Shown: positions 30,403-39,517 of the stretch, in pieces | Position numbering within the stretch: the first letter of the stretch is position 1 | Layout of the letters: each line of letters opens with the position of its first letter | Assembly (NCBI GenBank): GCA_001599355.1 | Contig: BCGQ01000009.1 | Span: forward strand, 124,001 to 188,000 | Reading direction: 5' to 3' | DNA length: 64,000 nt | From: Nakazawaea peltata | Lineage: Eukaryota; Ascomycota; Pichiomycetes; Alaninales; Pachysolenaceae | The notes under the pieces: model-generated | The model's database searches: none | What the model was told of the DNA's origin: nothing | The model's input: the letters and a program-made list of their open reading frames with translations, nothing else | Program-made: the position numbers and the translations under genes

Positions 30403-31746
30403 ATGTCTGAACCTATCAAGAAGAAGCTCGGCCAAATGGCAGCAGCACCTACGCCACAAAACACCCCAGCCTCAGTCGCTGGTTCGTACATGAGCAAGTC
30501 GCAACAGCCGGACATCCCTAACACGATCAGTGAGGAAAGGGAGGAGTTGAAGAAGAAGTTGTTGAGCAATCCTGCCTTGTTGTCGATGATCGAGGGCAAG
30601 TTGGGTGATTTGGTGGGCCAGGACTCGGGTTATGTCCACAGTTTGCCAAAGAGCGTCAAGAACAGAGTCTGTGGATTGAAGTCTATTCAAAAGAAGCAAT
30701 TTGATTTGGAGGCTGAATTCCAACAAGAGTTGTTGGAGTTGGAACGTAAATTCCATGGCAAATACAAGCCTCTCTTTGAGAGAAGATCTCTGATTGTCAC
30801 CGGTGCTGTCCAACCTACTCTGCTGGAAATTGAGGAAGGTGAGCAACTCTTGGAAGAAGAAGAGGAAGAGGAAGAAGATGAAGACAAGATTGATGAAGAG
30901 GATGAGGAAGAAGAAGAGGACGCCAAGGCCGAATCTGCTAAGGATAAGAACACAAAGGATAAGAAGGCATCTGATGAAGATGAGGAAGATGATATCGAAG
31001 GCATTCCTTCATTCTGGTTGACTGCTTTGAGTAACTTGACTATTGTTCAAGACACAATCACGGAGCGTGACACCGAAGTTTTGGAACATTTAATTGATAT
31101 CAGATTGGAATATTTGGATGTTCCAGGTTTCAGATTGATCTTTGAGTTCTCCGAGAATGAATTCTTCACCAATAAGACCTTGACTAAGACCTATTACTAC
31201 CAAAAGGAATTGGGTTACACCGGAGACTTCATTTATGACCATGCCGAAGGTTGTACCGTCAACTGGGTCTCAAACGATGTTAATGCCACATTGATCGTCG
31301 AGAGAAGAAAACAAAGAAACAAACACACCAACCAAGTAAGAACCATCGAGAAGCTCTCCCCTCTGGAATCGTTCTTCAACTTCTTTGACCCTCCAAAGGC
31401 TCCAAAGGCCACCGGAGAAGACGACGAAAGTCCAGATGTTGAAGGTACTGCCCAAGACGAAGACTCCGAAGAAGAACTCGACGAAGAATTAGAGCAAAGA
31501 TTGGAGTTGGACTACCAAATCGGAGAACTTTTGAAAGACAAGTTGATCCCAAGACTGATCGATTGGTTCACCGGTGAAGCTTTACAATACGAATTCGGAG
31601 AAGAAGATTTGGATGAAGAAGATGAGGATTATGAGGATGACGAGGACGAGTTCGATGAGGATGATGATATAGATGAGGACGACTCCGACGAAGATGACGA
31701 AGGTGCCAACACCAAGACTCAACCTCCTGAATGTAAGCAATCATGA
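30403..31746 (+). CDS. NAP1: Nucleosome assembly protein 1
   Basis: A 447-residue histone chaperone (417 aa in S. cerevisiae). The long dimerisation helix is seen around residues 90-130 (GLKSIQKKQFDLEAEFQQELLELERKF, given here only as its conserved core LELERKFHGKY). The NAP fold follows from residue about 205 (GIPSFWLTAL), with YYQKELGYTGDFIYDHAEG and CTVNW characteristic of the family. Two very acidic segments occur, one within the N-terminal half (about 150-190) and one C-terminal (about 400-435), as expected for H2A-H2B binding. It shuttles histones and, in yeast, also binds Clb2 and Gin4. The start at 30403 is the first in-frame ATG. Confidence 0.96.
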   Translation: MSEPIKKKLGQMAAAPTPQNTPASVAGSYMSKSQQPDIPNTISEEREELKKKLLSNPALLSMIEGKLGDLVGQDSGYVHSLPKSVKNRVCGLKSIQKKQFDLEAEFQQELLELERKFHGKYKPLFERRSLIVTGAVQPTLLEIEEGEQLLEEEEEEEEDEDKIDEEDEEEEEDAKAESAKDKNTKDKKASDEDEEDDIEGIPSFWLTALSNLTIVQDTITERDTEVLEHLIDIRLEYLDVPGFRLIFEFSENEFFTNKTLTKTYYYQKELGYTGDFIYDHAEGCTVNWVSNDVNATLIVERRKQRNKHTNQVRTIEKLSPLESFFNFFDPPKAPKATGEDDESPDVEGTAQDEDSEEELDEELEQRLELDYQIGELLKDKLIPRLIDWFTGEALQYEFGEEDLDEEDEDYEDDEDEFDEDDDIDEDDSDEDDEGANTKTQPPECKQS

Positions 31747-32169
31747 AAGTATAAAACCCAAAAAAATATTGAGATCTATATATTGTAGAGAGCAAATTAC
31801 GAATAAATATTTTGGTGTCACGATGCGTAGCAAATTACAAATAAAGTTATGTTGTTATGAGGTGTGGCACACCCCTTAAATTAGCCCGCGCACGACTCCC
31901 ACATTCCTTCCATCGAAGCTTTTGTCCGCCTTTAAAGTTAAGCGCGGAATCGAAATTAAAGAACTGAATTACAAGATTATTGAGACGATTAGAATCGATT
32001 ATTCATACAACAAATAGCCTTTAGCTTTATTAAAACTTTATCCAGAAGAACTTCGAGAAGACATCTTCAATTTGAATCCAGTAAGTTACCCCCTGTCGCA
32101 CCCTCTCGACCACCAGCTGGCCTCCCTCGTGTCTAATTTTTACTAACTTTTGGCCGTTTCAGGAACTAT
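31747..32169 (+). promoter_or_regulatory. MAM3 promoter and 5' leader
   Basis: Region between NAP1 and MAM3. It holds the MAM3 5'-UTR intron at 32081-32162 and otherwise AT-rich sequence with no other gene. Confidence 0.6.
32081..32162 (+). other. Spliceosomal intron in the MAM3 5' UTR
   Basis: GTAAGT at 32081, TACTAAC at 32141-32147 and a terminal TTTCAG at 32162 define an 82-nt intron ending 7 bases before the MAM3 ATG. No in-frame ATG is seen in the preceding exon, so the intron lies wholly within the leader. Confidence 0.88.
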
Positions 32170-34143
32170 ATGTCAAAGATACCAGCGCCCAGACCCTCCA
32201 ATTTTAATCGTAATGTACGCCTGAATTATTCGAACCCGTTGTTGGGTCGATTGGCGCTTTTGGTGTCGCTTTTACCGCGGCTTGTTCAAGGTTTGCCACT
32301 TGCCGTTGTCCAAACCTTGATGAAACGTGATGATGATGATGACGATGACTATGAAGAGCATGAAAATGCAGAAGATTTCATGCTGTATTTGATTTCCTCC
32401 GCTTTCCTTGTCATCCTCGGTGGTGTATTTGCCGGTTTGACTTTAGGTTTGATGGGCCAGGACGAGATTTATTTGAAGGTCATTGCCAATTCTGGAACTC
32501 CAACTGAGCAACGCCATGCCAATAAAGTTTTGAAATTATTGGGCCGTGGTAAACATTGGGTTCTTGTTACATTGTTGTTGTCCAATGTTATCACTAATGA
32601 GACCTTGCCGGTCGTTTTAGATAGATGCCTTGGTGGTGGGTTTATTGCCGTGTTCGCTTCCACCGTGTCTATTGTTATTTTTGGTGAAATTATCCCACAA
32701 TCTCTTTGTGTTAGATACGGATTAGAGATTGGTGCTTACTTCTCACCATTCGTCTTGACATTGATGTATGTCATGTACCCAATTGCTTATCCTATTGCCA
32801 TGTTATTGGACTTTATTTTGGGAGAAGACCATGGAACCATTTATAAGAAGAGTGGTTTAAAGACTTTGGTGACTTTGCATCGTACTATGGGTGTAGAAAG
32901 ATTGAACCAAGATGAGGTCACCATCATCAGTGCTGTTTTGGATTTGAAAGAGAAGCCTGTTGGCTCTATTATGACTCCTTTGAAGAAGGTATTTACTATG
33001 AGTGCCGATACTATTTTGGATGGTAAACTGGTTGATGAAATTTTCAATTCTGGGTTCTCTAGAATTCCTATTCATTTGCCTAATGAACCAACTAACTTCA
33101 TCGGAATGTTGTTGGTTCGTGTTTTGATCAGTTATGATCCAGAAGATGCCTTGCCTGTCTTATCTTTCCCATTAGCAACCTTACCAGAGACTTCTGAAGA
33201 TACTTCTTGTTTGAATATTTTGAATTATTTCCAAGAAGGTAAGTCCCATATGGTCATTGTCAGTGAGACCCCTGGTATGCCATCTGGGGCCAAGGGTGTA
33301 TTGACCTTGGAAGATGTCATTGAAGAATTGATTGGTGAAGAAATTGTCGACGAGTCGGATGTTTACATTGATTTGAACAAAAATATCAAGAGAAATGATC
33401 CTGGACCGTTGTCTAAGCGCAATTTATCCACTTATTTACACAATCTTTACTCAACTCCAGCTTCCCAGAGAAATTCTATTGATCAACCACTCATTGAATC
33501 AGGATCTCCATTCGGAGAGGGCCATTTACTGTATATCACCAAGAACACTGTGCCGTCTAACTTACTGTCTAACCCTATTGAGACTAACAAGTCATTTGTT
33601 ACCATCAAGAAGCAATCCGAGGACACAATGGATACCATTCTGAAATTGTCAGGCTCAAGACATGTCAGCCAACTGTCGAAAATGCAGCCAAAGAGGGCAG
33701 TTTCGCAACGTGAGGGAAGTCCAAGCTACGGAGCCACTACTTCTGACAAAAAGTTCATGCTTCCTCACGAAAGAGATCGGGAGGCAGACATCGGTCTGAT
33801 TTCTATCTCTACCAATGGTAATAATCACCATGATGACTCTTATGAGGCTAAGAAAGATGATGGAGATGAGAATTTGTTGGATGTTCCAGTTGGAAATGGA
33901 GCTATGGCCACTGTGACCGTTGCTCCGTCGTCTTACAAATTGATTAGTCATAATCATAAGACGATTATTTGTGCTGTAGATGATGAGGATGATATGGCTC
34001 ATGCCGCACATGCTAATGGATCTACGGTTGCTACTTCATCTGATGATGAAAGTGATGCTAATCTTATTGATGGTTCTAAGAGAGCTCATAAGACACGATC
34101 ACAATCGATCATTAACTATATCACTGGAAATAAGAGTGATTGA
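32170..34143 (+). CDS. MAM3: Mam3, CNNM-type vacuolar membrane protein
   Basis: A 657-residue protein of the CNNM/CorC family. A hydrophobic N-terminal segment (about 25-45) precedes the DUF21 transmembrane domain (about 65-240) with GLTLGLMG and the conserved NETLPVVLD. Paired CBS domains follow (about 255-395), including [18 protein letters not shown] and [23 protein letters not shown]. The C-terminal 260 residues are Ser/Asp-rich and likely disordered. S. cerevisiae Mam3 (706 aa) is a vacuolar protein affecting Mn, Co and Zn handling; the family is linked to Mg transport. A 5'-UTR intron lies immediately upstream. Confidence 0.94.
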   Translation: MSKIPAPRPSNFNRNVRLNYSNPLLGRLALLVSLLPRLVQGLPLAVVQTLMKRDDDDDDDYEEHENAEDFMLYLISSAFLVILGGVFAGLTLGLMGQDEIYLKVIANSGTPTEQRHANKVLKLLGRGKHWVLVTLLLSNVITNETLPVVLDRCLGGGFIAVFASTVSIVIFGEIIPQSLCVRYGLEIGAYFSPFVLTLMYVMYPIAYPIAMLLDFILGEDHGTIYKKSGLKTLVTLHRTMGVERLNQDEVTIISAVLDLKEKPVGSIMTPLKKVFTMSADTILDGKLVDEIFNSGFSRIPIHLPNEPTNFIGMLLVRVLISYDPEDALPVLSFPLATLPETSEDTSCLNILNYFQEGKSHMVIVSETPGMPSGAKGVLTLEDVIEELIGEEIVDESDVYIDLNKNIKRNDPGPLSKRNLSTYLHNLYSTPASQRNSIDQPLIESGSPFGEGHLLYITKNTVPSNLLSNPIETNKSFVTIKKQSEDTMDTILKLSGSRHVSQLSKMQPKRAVSQREGSPSYGATTSDKKFMLPHERDREADIGLISISTNGNNHHDDSYEAKKDDGDENLLDVPVGNGAMATVTVAPSSYKLISHNHKTIICAVDDEDDMAHAAHANGSTVATSSDDESDANLIDGSKRAHKTRSQSIINYITGNKSD

Positions 34144-34773
34144 GGCCTTGAGACTTTGTTTGGTCGATAGGTTTAGATAAGGATTTTATAATCAAGACTT
34201 TATTATGGAGAAAGTGTAGGAACTAGAGAGTAGGATAGTAGGAAAGCAGGATAGTGAAATATCAGGATGGAGAAATATCAGGATGGAGAGATAGCAGGGA
34301 AAATGTATTGTAGGTGCTCCCCCACTGCTCCCCCACATTTAAAAGAGACCACCAGAATTTTGCCTGGTGTGTGCTCAGCTTGCGCCTGTGCGCCCGATGC
34401 CCCCTTACGTGCGCCCAAAATCCGCCCACGGGCTCTCCAATTTCCACCAAATTTCCCTCCATCGCAACCCCCCAGAATAATACGCCTCCCCTCACCTGGC
34501 TCCACCAGATTCCCCTTGTTTGCTCCGCCTCACCTCCGCCCATCTCCCGCCTAAACCCAGCTGCTCTCCCTGCGCGACTTGCGCGCGCGTGCTTCTGCTT
34601 CTGCTCTGTTCCCCACCTCGTTTAGTCCGCGCGCTGAGCGAAAAATTGCGGCCGAGCCCTAAGGCGGCGGGTCCCGGCTGATGCGAAAACGCCAGCGAAG
34701 ACTCACATTTCAAACAGATCCATTGGCCCAAGATTTAACCAAGTGAGCCAACTCCAAGCCTCACATTACACTC
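34144..34773. promoter_or_regulatory. SAT4-type kinase upstream region, GC-rich
   Basis: A tandem repeat of GAAATATCAGGATGGA (two full copies and flanking partials) lies near 34254-34290. The remainder is unusually C-rich on the plus strand, with a GCGCGCG alternating stretch around 34575-34590. Overlapping small frames occur on both strands but none has homology. Confidence 0.5.
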
Positions 34774-36642
34774 ATGTCATTGAAGGGCAAGTTGGCGAAG
34801 TTGCGGAATACGCCCTCGCCTCAAGTGACCATCACACCAGCCGATAATGGTCCGGAAAATAGCCCACTCCAGCAAGCATCTTCCGGTGGAATTTACGGTG
34901 CTTCAGGAATGGGCCCGAATAGCGCATTGACTGCGGCTGTAGCACCTTCGCTTGTCCCACAAACTTCCTCGTCATCCTTGGCAAAGTTTTTCAACCGCTC
35001 CAGGACCAGCTCGTCGACCTCGTTGAACAAAGATTTCAACAAGGGCTCGCTTTTGTCTCCTAAGATGTCGCAGCTGTCGTCGTCATCTACGGGAAGCTCG
35101 CGGGTACGTCCGGAGGGTGGGGAGTATCTCAAGGAGAATAAACGTAATTCATCCAAATTAGAGTTGAGGAGATTCTTCAAGAACGTCTTGAAGCCTACAT
35201 CGTCTACATCCGACTCTCCTCATGGACTATCTCATTTGAAAGACAGTGTCGCTTCGCATCATAAGAAACATCATCATGGTCATCATATATTCGGACACGG
35301 GCATGGACACGGGCATGGACAGAGCCACACCGGTCAATCACATGCATCTTCAGGCACAGCTTCCCCCAAGAAAGGCTCTCTGTTCCATAATAACACCACC
35401 CCTACAGAATTGAACTCTGCAGGGTCAATGTCAAACAAAGAAATACAACAACTGCTGAAAATAGTACAAGAGAGAATGTTATTTGGGGCTGAGACATCAC
35501 AGGAGTTGATACGCAAGTATGGAGTACCGGGAAAGATCCTCGGTGAAGGTGCTGGTGGATCAGTGCTGATCGTTGAAAGGCCATCTGACGGTAAGATTTT
35601 TGCAGTGAAGAAGTTCCGTGAGAAGAATGCCAAAGAATCAGATTACGACTACAAGAAGAAAGTACAGAGTGAATTCTTTGTTGGGTCTACGTTACATCAT
35701 CAGAATGTAATTGAAACTATCGATATGTTAGAGGAGGGGTTGAAATTTTTGATTGTCATGGAGTACTGTCCGTTTGATTTCTTCACTTTGGTGATGAGTG
35801 GGCTCCTCCAGAAACACGAGATAGCATGTTATTTCAAACAGATCGTCTGGGGGGTCGACTATTTACACTCAATGGGATTACTGCACCGTGATTTAAAGTT
35901 GGACAACTGTGTGGTGACGGGTAACGGTATTTTAAAGTTGATCGATTTCGGATCTACTGTTGTATTTAAGTACCCATTTGAAGAGGAGACTATTAAACTG
36001 AAGGGGGTGGTGGGATCAGACCCATATTTACTGCCTGAAGTGTTAGATCTCGCAGTTTATGACCCGAGACCAGTGGATGTTTGGTCGATTGCGATCATAT
36101 TTTGTTGTATGACCTTGCGTCGGTTCCCTTGGAAAGTGCCCAAGTTATCTGACCCATCTTATCGACTGTTTACTCAGCTGCCCACTAGTGTTGCTGCCGA
36201 AGTGGCTTCTGCGCCAGAACATTTGGACATTGAATCGTTGAAAAATCCTGATCATGAGCTCAGTACCACGGAATTGCACGAATTGCAATTGAAGACCAAT
36301 ATGATCTCCAACCGTACAACTGTGCTGTATGCTCCTAGATCCAAATCTAAGGGTCCTTACAGATTACTCCGGTTACTTCCTCACTCATCTCGTCCATTGA
36401 TTGGGGCGATGCTTGAATTGGATCCCCACAAGCGTATCCCCATGGACCAAGTGCTTCAAGACGAATGGTTTGTCGGAATTAAAGAATGCCAAATCAAGGA
36501 CAAACAATTCTGCCCTCTGGACAACCATCAACATCATTTGGTCACTGAGGATGAGGTGAATAAAATGCAAGAAGAGAAGAAAAGACTAAAGCTGCAGGAG
36601 GAAAAACTGCGTGCCGAACAGGAAAAGATCTTACCGGGCTAA
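34774..36642 (+). CDS. SAT4: Sat4/Hal4-type Ser/Thr kinase (fungal halotolerance/NPR group)
   Basis: A 622-residue kinase, close to S. cerevisiae Sat4/Hal4 (603 aa), which stabilises plasma-membrane transporters such as Trk1 and affects cation tolerance. The first 245 residues are Ser-rich and disordered and hold a His/Gly-rich stretch (about 163-190). The kinase domain spans about 250-570 with Gly loop GEGAGGSV, Lys279 in FAVKK, HRD at 371-373, DFG at 391-393 and the APE position at 420-422. The residue before HRD and the Ala of APE are both encoded by CTG, which reads LPE and LLHRD in the standard code but A in an Ala code. Hal5 is the alternative but is usually longer. Confidence 0.85.
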   Translation: MSLKGKLAKLRNTPSPQVTITPADNGPENSPLQQASSGGIYGASGMGPNSALTAAVAPSLVPQTSSSSLAKFFNRSRTSSSTSLNKDFNKGSLLSPKMSQLSSSSTGSSRVRPEGGEYLKENKRNSSKLELRRFFKNVLKPTSSTSDSPHGLSHLKDSVASHHKKHHHGHHIFGHGHGHGHGQSHTGQSHASSGTASPKKGSLFHNNTTPTELNSAGSMSNKEIQQLLKIVQERMLFGAETSQELIRKYGVPGKILGEGAGGSVLIVERPSDGKIFAVKKFREKNAKESDYDYKKKVQSEFFVGSTLHHQNVIETIDMLEEGLKFLIVMEYCPFDFFTLVMSGLLQKHEIACYFKQIVWGVDYLHSMGLLHRDLKLDNCVVTGNGILKLIDFGSTVVFKYPFEEETIKLKGVVGSDPYLLPEVLDLAVYDPRPVDVWSIAIIFCCMTLRRFPWKVPKLSDPSYRLFTQLPTSVAAEVASAPEHLDIESLKNPDHELSTTELHELQLKTNMISNRTTVLYAPRSKSKGPYRLLRLLPHSSRPLIGAMLELDPHKRIPMDQVLQDEWFVGIKECQIKDKQFCPLDNHQHHLVTEDEVNKMQEEKKRLKLQEEKLRAEQEKILPG

Positions 36643-37278
36643 TAATACCGAAGATTAGCCGGACCGTAAAGATAACAGCCCGACGAAGGCTGAATATGGG
36701 CAAGATATTAGGAATGTTAGAGCCAATAAAAAGGCGAAAAACGCTAAATATAAAAATTTCCCCAATGTAGTCACATCAGTATCCCGACAAAAAAACCCTG
36801 GAGCCCTGTAACCCCCACATCTTCCCCCTCTATCCCCCTCGCACCTCCGCAAAATTACCCCCGATCTGCATTTATATGCACCGATTCCGATTTTTCAGGC
36901 ATCGATTTCCCTATTGGGGAATTTTTACCCCGGATTTCGAGCACGGATTTCCCGATTGGGAAACATTAGCCTGCAGCACCGTTTCGAAGGCCGGACAATA
37001 GAGAGACGCCCCTGTCCGACCCCACGATTTAGACTATGACAGGTCATTGATAGATTTTCTGTTGAGGATGGGGATGAGGAGGTACTCAGGTGCGGGTGGG
37101 ACAAAGGTATTCCGATATAGACTATTTTTGGCTGTGAGATGGGGTCAAGGCTGGGCTAAGCGATGATTTTTTGGGGGGTTAATCACGATATAAATAGAGG
37201 TGGAACTTCCTTGAAATTGAGGGTTATGATAGTAATTGTTGTTTAATATCACAAACTAATACTACAACAGTTCTAAAA
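36643..37278 (+). promoter_or_regulatory. Promoter of the transketolase-like gene
   Basis: TATAAATA at 37189-37196 lies 90 bases upstream of the ATG. Further upstream are two dyads of the form TTTCCC-nATT-GGG(G)AA at about 36906-36921 and 36948-36962, a TGCAT-TTAT-ATGCA palindrome at 36867-36880, and a GGGGGGTTAA element at 37173-37182. Together these suggest a TATA-driven, regulated and probably strong promoter. Confidence 0.6.
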
Positions 37279-39396
37279 ATGACTATTTCCCCAACAGTTT
37301 CTATCAAGCAAGACCTGGAACTCAGCGACTTGACTATCAAGGCATTCAGATGCTACATTGCCGACCTTGTCCAACAGTTTAACGGTGGACACCCAGGTTC
37401 TGCCATGGGAATGGCTGCTATTGGTGTTGCTTTGTACAAGTACCAAATGTTGTACAACCCAAAGAAAGACAAGTGGTTCAACAGAGACAGATTTATCTTG
37501 TCTAACGGTCACGTTTGTTTATGGCAATACTTGTTCCAACATTTGGCTGGATACCCTCACATGACCCCAGAACAATTGAAGATGTACCATGCTGACAAGC
37601 CATCTTACTCTCCTGGTCACCCTGAGATCGAAAACCCAGGTGTTGAAGTTACCACTGGTCCTTTGGGTCAAGGTATTGCTAACGGTGTTGGTATGGCCAT
37701 GGCTATCAAGAACTTGCAACTGACTTACAACAAGCCAGGTTACGATGTCGTCTCCAGTACCGTCTACGTCACCATTGGAGATGCTTGTATGCAAGAGGGT
37801 GTTGCTCTTGAGGCTATCTCACTTGCTGGTCATTTGAGATTGAACAACTTGATCGTCATCTACGATGACAACAACATCACCGTCGACGGTTCTGCCGATT
37901 TGTACAACGATGAGGATGTCAATGCCAAATTCGCTGCTCAAAACTATAACATCATCGATGTTTGGGAAGGTGACAACAACGTTGAGGAGATCTTGAGTGC
38001 TTTGGTTCAAGCTAAGGCCAGCACCGACAAGCCAACCTTCATCCACGTCCGCACCACCATTGCCAAGGACTCTGCAATTGAGGGAACTTGTCTGGCTCAC
38101 TGTGCTCCTCTTGGTGATGCCGATATCAAGTCCATGAAGTCCCGTTACGGTTTCGACCCTAACGTTCCATTCCAAATTCCAAAGGAAGTCTACAGCTACT
38201 TTGCTGACCTCACCACCAAAGGTCTGCAATTGGAGCAAGAATGGAACTCCCTCGTAGAAGAGTACAGCTCTAAATTCCCAGAATTGGGCCGCGAGTTCAA
38301 GTTGAGAGTCGACGGTAAGTTACCATCTGACTGGACTAAATTGTTGCCAAAGGAGAATGCCAGTCCAATCTCCTCTAGAATGGCTTTCAGTGAAGCCACT
38401 AGACCGCTTTCTGCTGCTATTCCAACCTTTGTTGCAGGTTCTGGTGATTTAGAAGCCTCTATTAAGTTGAGATGGGACGGAGCCGTCGACTTCCAAAGTC
38501 CAAAGGTCCGTTCCGCTTGTGGAGTCAACGGTGACTACAGTGGTCGTTACATTCGTTACGGTATCCGTGAGCATGGTATGGCTGCCATTGCCAACGGTTT
38601 CGCTGCTTTCAATGAGGGTACTTTCATCCCATTGTCCCACACCTTCTTGATGTTCTGGTTGTACGCTGCTCCAGCCGTTCGTATGGCAGCTTTGCAAAAC
38701 TTGAAGGTCATTTGTGTCGCTTCTCACGATTCCATTGGTGTCGGTGAAGATGGTCCAACTCACCAACCTATTGCTGTAGCTCAATTGTTCAGAGCCATTC
38801 CAAACACCTACTTCTTCAGACCAGCTGATCGTGCTGAAGTTGCCGGTTTATTGGAATTCTACTTGAATGCCGAGAGTATCGGTCCTTCCATCTTCTCTCT
38901 TTCCAGACAAAGTTTACCTCAATTTGTCGGTAAGTCTACCCGTGAGAAGGCCCAGAAGGGTGGTTACGTTCTTGAGGATGTCCTGAACCCAGACTTGCAA
39001 TTGCTTGGTACTGGTTCCGAGGTCACTTTCCTGGTCGAGCTGGCTAAGGAATTGACCAAGAAGGGATTGAAGGTTAGAGTCTTGAGTTTCCCATGTCAGA
39101 AGTTGTTCGATGAGCAAGACGAGAAGTACCAAGAATCTGTCTTGTTACGTGGAAAGGTTCCAACTGTTGCTATTGAGACTTACTCTCCAAACGGTTGGGA
39201 AAGATATGCTACTGCTGGTTACAACATGAATGGTTTCGGTAAATCCTTGCCAGGTGATGTTAACTACAAGTACTTCCACTTCACCGTTCCAGAAATCACT
39301 GAGAAGGTTTACAAGTACTACCAAGATTACCAAAAGAGTGACAGTGTTAAGTATTACTTCAAGGATTTGAACTTGGAGAGTGCTATTCACCAATAG
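37279..39396 (+). CDS. Transketolase of the dihydroxyacetone synthase (DAS) type, without PTS1
   Basis: A 705-residue thiamine-diphosphate enzyme. Within the family it resembles methylotrophic-yeast DAS more than Tkl1: the N terminus reads FRCYIADL, then GGHPGSAMGM, and LSNGHVCLWQYLFQHLAGY, where DAS has GHVCLFQYLFQHLTGY. ThDP/Mg residues (GDACMQEG around 172-179) and the pyrimidine-domain IREHGMAAI and GEDGPTHQP motifs are present. DAS transfers a two-carbon unit from xylulose 5-phosphate to formaldehyde in peroxisomes; transketolases use sugar phosphates. The C terminus is SAIHQ, with no SKL/NKL-type peroxisomal signal, so a cytosolic enzyme is inferred and methanol use is not implied. Three CTG codons fall on alanines conserved in Tkl1. 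PRS5 is convergent 121 bases away. Confidence 0.88.
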   Translation: MTISPTVSIKQDLELSDLTIKAFRCYIADLVQQFNGGHPGSAMGMAAIGVALYKYQMLYNPKKDKWFNRDRFILSNGHVCLWQYLFQHLAGYPHMTPEQLKMYHADKPSYSPGHPEIENPGVEVTTGPLGQGIANGVGMAMAIKNLQLTYNKPGYDVVSSTVYVTIGDACMQEGVALEAISLAGHLRLNNLIVIYDDNNITVDGSADLYNDEDVNAKFAAQNYNIIDVWEGDNNVEEILSALVQAKASTDKPTFIHVRTTIAKDSAIEGTCLAHCAPLGDADIKSMKSRYGFDPNVPFQIPKEVYSYFADLTTKGLQLEQEWNSLVEEYSSKFPELGREFKLRVDGKLPSDWTKLLPKENASPISSRMAFSEATRPLSAAIPTFVAGSGDLEASIKLRWDGAVDFQSPKVRSACGVNGDYSGRYIRYGIREHGMAAIANGFAAFNEGTFIPLSHTFLMFWLYAAPAVRMAALQNLKVICVASHDSIGVGEDGPTHQPIAVAQLFRAIPNTYFFRPADRAEVAGLLEFYLNAESIGPSIFSLSRQSLPQFVGKSTREKAQKGGYVLEDVLNPDLQLLGTGSEVTFLVELAKELTKKGLKVRVLSFPCQKLFDEQDEKYQESVLLRGKVPTVAIETYSPNGWERYATAGYNMNGFGKSLPGDVNYKYFHFTVPEITEKVYKYYQDYQKSDSVKYYFKDLNLESAIHQ

Positions 39397-39517
39397 TTAG
39401 TTTAATTGATAATTGATATTGAGAGGTGTAGGGTGTAAATGAAGATGTAGACAGTAGCTTAGGCTTACCATTAACGTTATAGACTTATACTTAATATTAT
39501 ATTAATCAATATCTAAT

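Noticed and set aside
37279-39396. Long open frames antisense to the transketolase-like and maltase genes
   Set aside because: They mirror codon bias of the sense genes, lack homology and have composition typical of shadow frames.
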